NCBI GenBank assembly: GCA_025060555.1
Contig: JANXBC010000021.1
Span: 1 to 17,803, forward strand
Direction of reading: 5' to 3'
Source: Candidatus Bipolaricaulota bacterium
Lineage (GTDB): Bacteria; Bipolaricaulota; Bipolaricaulia; Bipolaricaulales; Bipolaricaulaceae
DNA: 17,803 nt
This document shows, piece by piece, positions 14,308-17,803 of the stretch (position 1 is the first letter of the stretch; each line of letters begins with the position of its first letter). Made by a program: the position numbers and the translations under genes. Below the pieces are notes generated by a model that searched no databases, was not told the origin of the DNA, and was given only the letters and a program-made list of their open reading frames with translations.

Positions 14308-14568
14308 ATTCCCGTCACACGATCAGCAGAAAAGGCGTTGCGGAAAAGTCTTGTGCGCCGCCAGCGCAATGAGCTGAGGAAGAGCGCGATCCGCTACTGG
14401 CGGCGGGAAGTACTCCGTTTGTCTCAAGCGGGGGATATGGACGGCGCTCGTCGCGCGTTCGCCATGTTCCAAAAAGCTGTGGATAAAGCGGCCATCCGCG
14501 GTACGATCCACCCAAACAAGGCCGCGCGCCTGAAGTCCCGCCTTGCGGCCAAAGTCTTCGGAGGCTAG
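14308..14568 (+). CDS. rpsT: Small ribosomal subunit protein bS20, apparent ATT start
   Basis: A 16S rRNA-binding primary assembly protein. From ATT 14308 the product is 86 residues, the usual S20 length. It is Arg/Lys-rich and helical, with PVTRSAEKALRKS at the start (family pattern MPN-K-SA-KR-R), GDMDGARRAF (42-51) and the C-terminal AAIRGTIHPNKAARLKSRLA (61-80). In this frame a stop lies at 14299 and no ATG or GTG gives a full-length start; the first conventional start is TTG 14338, which would cut ten conserved residues. E. coli rpsT itself starts at UUG and is autoregulated, so a weak start is plausible. Followed after 3 nt by secF, whose ribosome-binding site lies inside the rpsT end. 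Confidence 0.88.
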   Translation: MPVTRSAEKALRKSLVRRQRNELRKSAIRYWRREVLRLSQAGDMDGARRAFAMFQKAVDKAAIRGTIHPNKAARLKSRLAAKVFGG

Positions 14569-14571
14569 CCC

Positions 14572-15510
14572 ATGACCCAGTTCGACTTCATGGGGAAAGC
14601 CAAGTTCTTCGGGCTCATCTCCTTCGTCCTTTTCCTCGGTTCGATCTTGTCTTTGGTCCTCCTTGGTTTGCGGCCGGGCATCGACTTCACCGGGGGCTTC
14701 CAGCTCACCCTCCTTTATCCGGCCGGGGTGAGTGTGGATTCCCAAACAGTCCGGACCCAAGTGGAGAAAGCGCTGAGTGAGGTTGGATCCAAAGCCAGTT
14801 TTTATCTCCAGCGGATCTCCGCCGAAAGGGCCGTGGAAGGCGCCGGCCAAGCGAACCTGGAGGGCATAGTCATCACCGTGCGGACTACGGAGGAAGCGGT
14901 GGTGGAAAAACTGCGGCAGGCCTTCGTTCACCCTGAGAACCCAAGCATCCCTCAGCCGTTCGAGTACAGCGTGACCACCATCGGTGCCCAGATATCCCGG
15001 GAGATTGTGAACCGCGCCTGGCAGGCGATCCTCGTGGCCTTGGCGGGGATGCTTGTCTACATTGCCATTCGGTTCCGCCTGCGCTACGGGATCGCCGCGA
15101 TCTTAGCCTTGGTCCACGACGTAGTCCTCACCCTGGGCGTGTTCAGCGTGTTCCGGCTAGAGATAAACCTCCCGGTGATCGCTGCCCTTCTCACAGTGGT
15201 TGGCTATTCCATCAATGACACCATCATCGTATTCGACCGCATCCGGGAAAACCTCCGTCTCATCAAGAAGGCCTCTCTTTGGGAGGTGATCAACCGCTCC
15301 GTCAATCAAACCCTGACCCGCACGATCAACACCTCGAGCACAACCCTATTGCCCATCGTGGTGCTTTTGATCGTGGCCGGGATTGCCCTGCGGGAGTTCA
15401 CTGTGGCCATGGCCTGCGGGGTCATCTTCGGGACCTACTCCTCGATCTTCATCGCTAGCCCCATCCTCTACGCCTGGACGCGCGCGGCGGAGAGGCTCAG
15501 GGCTCGCTAG
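14572..15510 (+). CDS. secF: Protein translocase subunit SecF
   Basis: Membrane component of the Sec accessory complex that uses the proton-motive force to help pull proteins across the membrane. The 312 residues have the expected plan: TM1 (about 11-32), the motif GIDFTGG (36-42), a periplasmic domain (about 43-145), then five further TM segments with LVHDVV (180-185) and GYSINDTIIVFDRIRENLR (211-229). ATG 14572 has GGAGG 7 nt upstream. SecD normally lies just before secF or is fused to it. Here the upstream gene is rpsT, and no secD is in the window, so it must be elsewhere. The 3' end overlaps converging jag by 14 bp. Confidence 0.94.
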   Translation: MTQFDFMGKAKFFGLISFVLFLGSILSLVLLGLRPGIDFTGGFQLTLLYPAGVSVDSQTVRTQVEKALSEVGSKASFYLQRISAERAVEGAGQANLEGIVITVRTTEEAVVEKLRQAFVHPENPSIPQPFEYSVTTIGAQISREIVNRAWQAILVALAGMLVYIAIRFRLRYGIAAILALVHDVVLTLGVFSVFRLEINLPVIAALLTVVGYSINDTIIVFDRIRENLRLIKKASLWEVINRSVNQTLTRTINTSSTTLLPIVVLLIVAGIALREFTVAMACGVIFGTYSSIFIASPILYAWTRAAERLRAR

Positions 15511-15961
15511 CTTCCACTGGCTCGATCACTACCCGCCGATTTTCATCCCGGCCCACGGAGTGGGTGCGCACTCCCGGCACATTGGCCAAGGCCAGGTGAA
15601 TGAGCCGGCGGTCCTTGGGCGGCATGGGTTCTAGTTCGACACTGCGTTTTTCGGCCCGAACGCGCTCGGCCAAAGCCAGGGCCCGCGCAACCAGCTTCTT
15701 GCGCCGCGCCTCCTCCTGTCCGTTTATGTCGACCTCGATGTTCACGACCTGCCGTAAGTTCGCTTTTATGTGCAAAACAGCCAGACGGCCCAGGGCCGTG
15801 CGGAATTCCCCGTCTTCTTGCGGCAAGGTCTTGAATCGGCCACGCAGGTTGACATAGATCTCCCCACCTTCCTCGCGGATTTCCACCCTCCCCTCCTCCC
15901 CCAGCACCGCAAGGAACCCGGAGAAAAACCGCGTCAAAGCTTCACAGATTCTCTCCTCCAT
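15497..15961 (-). CDS. jag: Jag/KhpB-like RNA-binding protein with R3H domain, short form
   Basis: A 154-residue protein co-encoded with yidC, as Jag (SpoIIIJ-associated, KhpB) is in many bacteria. The C-terminal R3H domain is clear: long helix RRKKLVARALALAERV (86-101), then PMPPKDRRLIHLAL with R118XXXH122, and VRTHSVGRDENRRVVI. The middle (about 35-80) matches the KH region, but the usual LIGRRG loop reads LPQEDGEF, so the GXXG nucleic-acid loop is degenerate. The N-terminal Jag_N domain of the usual longer protein is absent. ATG 15961 overlaps the yidC 3' end by 20 bp, with GGGGAAAG just before it. An RNA-binding role is inferred from the family. Confidence 0.85.
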   Translation of the reverse strand: MEERICEALTRFFSGFLAVLGEEGRVEIREEGGEIYVNLRGRFKTLPQEDGEFRTALGRLAVLHIKANLRQVVNIEVDINGQEEARRKKLVARALALAERVRAEKRSVELEPMPPKDRRLIHLALANVPGVRTHSVGRDENRRVVIEPVEASEP

Positions 15962-17402
15962 CTTTCCCCGGTTGCACCGCCTGGCGCGCCTCCTCCCGCG
16001 CTATCTCCCAGTCGATGATCAACTGTTGGCCGAATTGGACCAAGGTGGTGAAGGTCCAATACAGCCAAAGGCCTGCTGGAAAGCTCAGGAATAGGACAGC
16101 CATCACCAAGGGGAACACATAACCGAGGAATTGGGAACCACCGGGAGCCTGTTCAGGCATGCGCCGCTGGGTGTACCACGTGTAGAGGACCTGAACTCCA
16201 GTGCCGAGGATGACCAAAAGATAGTAAGGATCAGGCTTAGAAAGATCCGCAATCCACAAGAACCCAGGGGAAAGGTGGATTTTCTCCGCGGAGTACATGA
16301 TGGCCTGCCAAAGGAGGATGAGGATAGGAAATTGCAGGAGCAAGGGGAGACATCCGCCCAAGGGGTTGACTTTTTCCTGCCGGTAAAGCTCCATGAGCTG
16401 GCGTTGAAGGGCTTCACGATCGTCTTTGAACCTCTCCTGAATCTTCTTGATCTTCGGGGCAAGCTTCTGCATTTTCGCTATGGATCGATATTGGTTGCGC
16501 ATAAGGGGGTAGAGGACGATGCGGGTGATGATGGTGAAAAGAATTATGGCCCACCCGTAATTTCCCGTGAGGCGATAAAGCCACTCGAAGAACCGAATTA
16601 CTCCCACAAGCAGGGTGGTGAAAGCCCCGGACTTGGCGAGGGGGCCGAGGCCCGCGTCGGTGAGGAGCACGTACCGGTTTCTTCCGGTATAAAAAATCCC
16701 GCGCACCCGCAACGTTTCTTGGCCCTCGATGCCAAACAACGGTTGGCCGGCCGTGTTTCTTGCCAAAAAAGGCTGGGCTTCACCCTCGTCGATGCGGAAA
16801 AAGAAAACCGTGTCCTTCCCCACCAGACCCAGTCCCTGGAAGCGGGTATACGCTCCGGGGGCAAGGGGTGCCTTTTGCACCTTTCCATCGTAAAGATAGA
16901 CGAGTTCCGGCGCGTTTTGCCCCGCGGGAAGATGCCCAAGGACCACACGCACCACACCCTTCCCCTCCACAGAAATCGCGAATTTCCCAGTGTAGAGCGC
17001 GTCCTTGGCTAAAATGAACTCTTTTTGTACTTTCAGATTTGCCGTCTCGGAAGAGAACACAAGGGTTAAACTCCCATGAGGGTCGGATTCCGCGCGTACC
17101 GTGTGGCTTTCGCTGACCGGTGTATCTCCGAGCCAAACCTCAAACGGTAGGCTTACTCCTGGGGCTAAAGCTGTGCCCATCCATCCTGGAACGGTCTCGA
17201 TCGGATTAGAACCGTAAGTGGAAAAGTGAACATAGGCGCTGCGCAGGACCCCGCTATTTTTAAGAAATTGGTAACGCAGGAGACCTGTGGTTACCTGGAG
17301 GACCTCTTGACCATCGATGAGGGGACTGGTCATCTCCGGGGCATCGTTTGCCCAAGCTCCACCAACACAAAGAAGAAGCGAGACGACCAAAACCCTGATC
17401 AT
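15942..17402 (-). CDS. yidC: Membrane protein insertase YidC (long, periplasmic-domain form)
   Basis: Inserts and folds inner-membrane proteins, alone or with SecYEG. The 486 residues have an N-terminal hydrophobic segment (about 3-18) that could be TM1 or a signal peptide (AWA-ND), a large periplasmic beta domain (about 20-255), then the conserved core of five TM segments (about 262-460). The core holds the groove Arg in IITRIVLYPL (R294), the cytoplasmic helical hairpin (about 302-345) and NPLGGCLPLLLQFPI (346-360). The big periplasmic domain is typical of diderm YidC; monoderm forms are shorter lipoproteins. ATG 17402 has no Shine-Dalgarno site and a -10-like element 9 nt away. The usual upstream partners rnpA and rpmH are absent; riboflavin synthase lies there instead. 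Confidence 0.95.
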   Translation of the reverse strand: MIRVLVVSLLLCVGGAWANDAPEMTSPLIDGQEVLQVTTGLLRYQFLKNSGVLRSAYVHFSTYGSNPIETVPGWMGTALAPGVSLPFEVWLGDTPVSESHTVRAESDPHGSLTLVFSSETANLKVQKEFILAKDALYTGKFAISVEGKGVVRVVLGHLPAGQNAPELVYLYDGKVQKAPLAPGAYTRFQGLGLVGKDTVFFFRIDEGEAQPFLARNTAGQPLFGIEGQETLRVRGIFYTGRNRYVLLTDAGLGPLAKSGAFTTLLVGVIRFFEWLYRLTGNYGWAIILFTIITRIVLYPLMRNQYRSIAKMQKLAPKIKKIQERFKDDREALQRQLMELYRQEKVNPLGGCLPLLLQFPILILLWQAIMYSAEKIHLSPGFLWIADLSKPDPYYLLVILGTGVQVLYTWYTQRRMPEQAPGGSQFLGYVFPLVMAVLFLSFPAGLWLYWTFTTLVQFGQQLIIDWEIAREEARQAVQPGKDGGENL

Positions 17403-17411
17403 GGCCTGGGG

Positions 17412-17440
17412 ACTTTACTGATTGTTATCACGATCTGCAA
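17412..17440 (-). promoter_or_regulatory. Possible yidC promoter
   Basis: On the - strand, TTGCAG (17435-17440; 3/6), a 17-bp spacer and TAAAGT (17412-17417; 4/6). The -10 end is 9 nt before ATG 17402, again implying a very short leader. The 66-bp spacer to the divergent riboflavin synthase gene also holds TAAACT (17457-17462) on the + strand, 6 nt before GTG 17469, as a possible -10. Confidence 0.35.
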
Positions 17441-17468
17441 CGTCGGGAAGAAGAGGTAAACTGCGTGG

Positions 17469-17803
17469 GTGTTCACCGGGATTGTGCGGGCGCTGGGGAA
17501 GGTTGTGCGCAGCGAGCCGCGCCGACTTTGGATTGCCCAACAAGGACTACGGGTGACCACAGGAGAAAGCGTGGCCGTGAACGGGGTGTGCCTCACCGTG
17601 GCGGAGCTTGTGGACGAGGCCATGGCGTTCGACCTTTCCTGGGAGACCCTTTCCCGCACGAACCTTGGGGAGCTCCGGGTGGGCGACTGGGTGAACCTCG
17701 AGCCGTCCTTACGGGTTGGGGAGGAATTGGGCGGGCACCTCGTGCTGGGGCACGTGGACACCGTGGGGAAGATCACGGTCCTTTCCCGCCGCGGCGAGGA
17801 TTT
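17469..17803 (+). CDS. ribE: Riboflavin synthase, alpha subunit (5' part; runs off the right edge)
   Basis: Converts two 6,7-dimethyl-8-ribityllumazine molecules to riboflavin. About 111 of roughly 200 residues are in the window. It starts (V/M)FTGIVRALGKV, the family's invariant MFTGI beginning, so GTG 17469 is the start. ESVAVNGVCLTV (33-44) is the lumazine-binding motif of the first barrel, and GGHLVLGHVDTVG opens the second barrel near residue 90. AGAGG-like sequence ends 12 nt upstream, which is rather far; a near-leaderless start is possible. Divergent from yidC. No FMN riboswitch fits in the short leader. Confidence 0.93.
   Translation, partial: MFTGIVRALGKVVRSEPRRLWIAQQGLRVTTGESVAVNGVCLTVAELVDEAMAFDLSWETLSRTNLGELRVGDWVNLEPSLRVGEELGGHLVLGHVDTVGKITVLSRRGED

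Noticed and set aside
14301..14372. A 23-codon reading frame from ATG 14301 overlapping the rpsT start
   Set aside because: Its ATG overlaps the Shine-Dalgarno-like bases and has no site of its own; the peptide is unremarkable. Regulatory interference with rpsT is possible but not supported.
17364..17402. A lipoprotein signal in YidC (LLLC near residue 12)
   Set aside because: The residue before Cys is Leu rather than Gly/Ala/Ser, so the lipobox rule is not met, and the large periplasmic domain fits the non-lipoprotein form.
17399..17776. A 125-codon - strand frame opposite riboflavin synthase
   Set aside because: Antisense shadow of the clear riboflavin synthase frame; no motifs.

Overview
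The window is a compact, gene-dense bacterial chromosome segment of high GC content (about 60% by eye). It is nearly all housekeeping genes and there is no gene-free stretch over 300 bases. I see no tRNA, rRNA, CRISPR array, insertion sequence or phage gene. The content suggests an anaerobic, probably diderm bacterium: it has an oxygen-sensitive class III ribonucleotide reductase with its radical-SAM activase, and a YidC with a large periplasmic domain. HEPN/MNT gene pairs are frequent in thermophiles. The clusters glmU-prs-rplY(ctc)-pth, clpC-radA and yidC-jag recall Firmicutes-like synteny. A deep-branching candidate phylum such as Bipolaricaulota/Acetothermia is my best guess, but it is only an inference.

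Layout. Positions 1-984 hold a small accessory patch: a HEPN-domain protein with an MNT nucleotidyltransferase downstream (probable toxin-antitoxin pair, + strand), and a second, truncated MNT gene pointing away on the - strand. Positions 1041-10235 are one long - strand run of eight genes in the order glmU, prs, rplY, pth, clpC, radA, purine nucleoside phosphorylase, galE. They are joined by 4-bp start/stop overlaps or gaps of at most 25 bp, and a good promoter sits just before glmU. trpS lies divergently on the + strand. It is followed tail-to-tail by nrdD-nrdG on the - strand. Divergent from nrdD is rpsT-secF on the + strand, which meets yidC-jag (- strand) tail-to-tail. Divergent from yidC, the start of riboflavin synthase runs off the right edge.

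How the genes fit together. The long operon mixes UDP-sugar supply (glmU, galE), nucleotide supply and salvage (prs, PNP), translation upkeep (rplY, pth), protein quality control (clpC) and recombination (radA). nrdD-nrdG form the anaerobic dNTP-making pair. secF, yidC and jag relate to membrane protein export and insertion.

Most notable points: rpsT has no ATG/GTG/TTG start that yields a full-length S20, and instead fits an ATT start behind a Shine-Dalgarno-like sequence. Just upstream lie two perfect interleaved inverted repeats that could form an H-type pseudoknot or a double operator. First genes of transcription units lack Shine-Dalgarno sites and have -10-like elements only 9-11 nt from the start codon, while most operon-internal genes have recognisable or strong sites. 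The PRPP synthase has Tyr where the family's catalytic Lys is expected. The Jag homologue lacks its N-terminal domain and has a degenerate KH GXXG loop.
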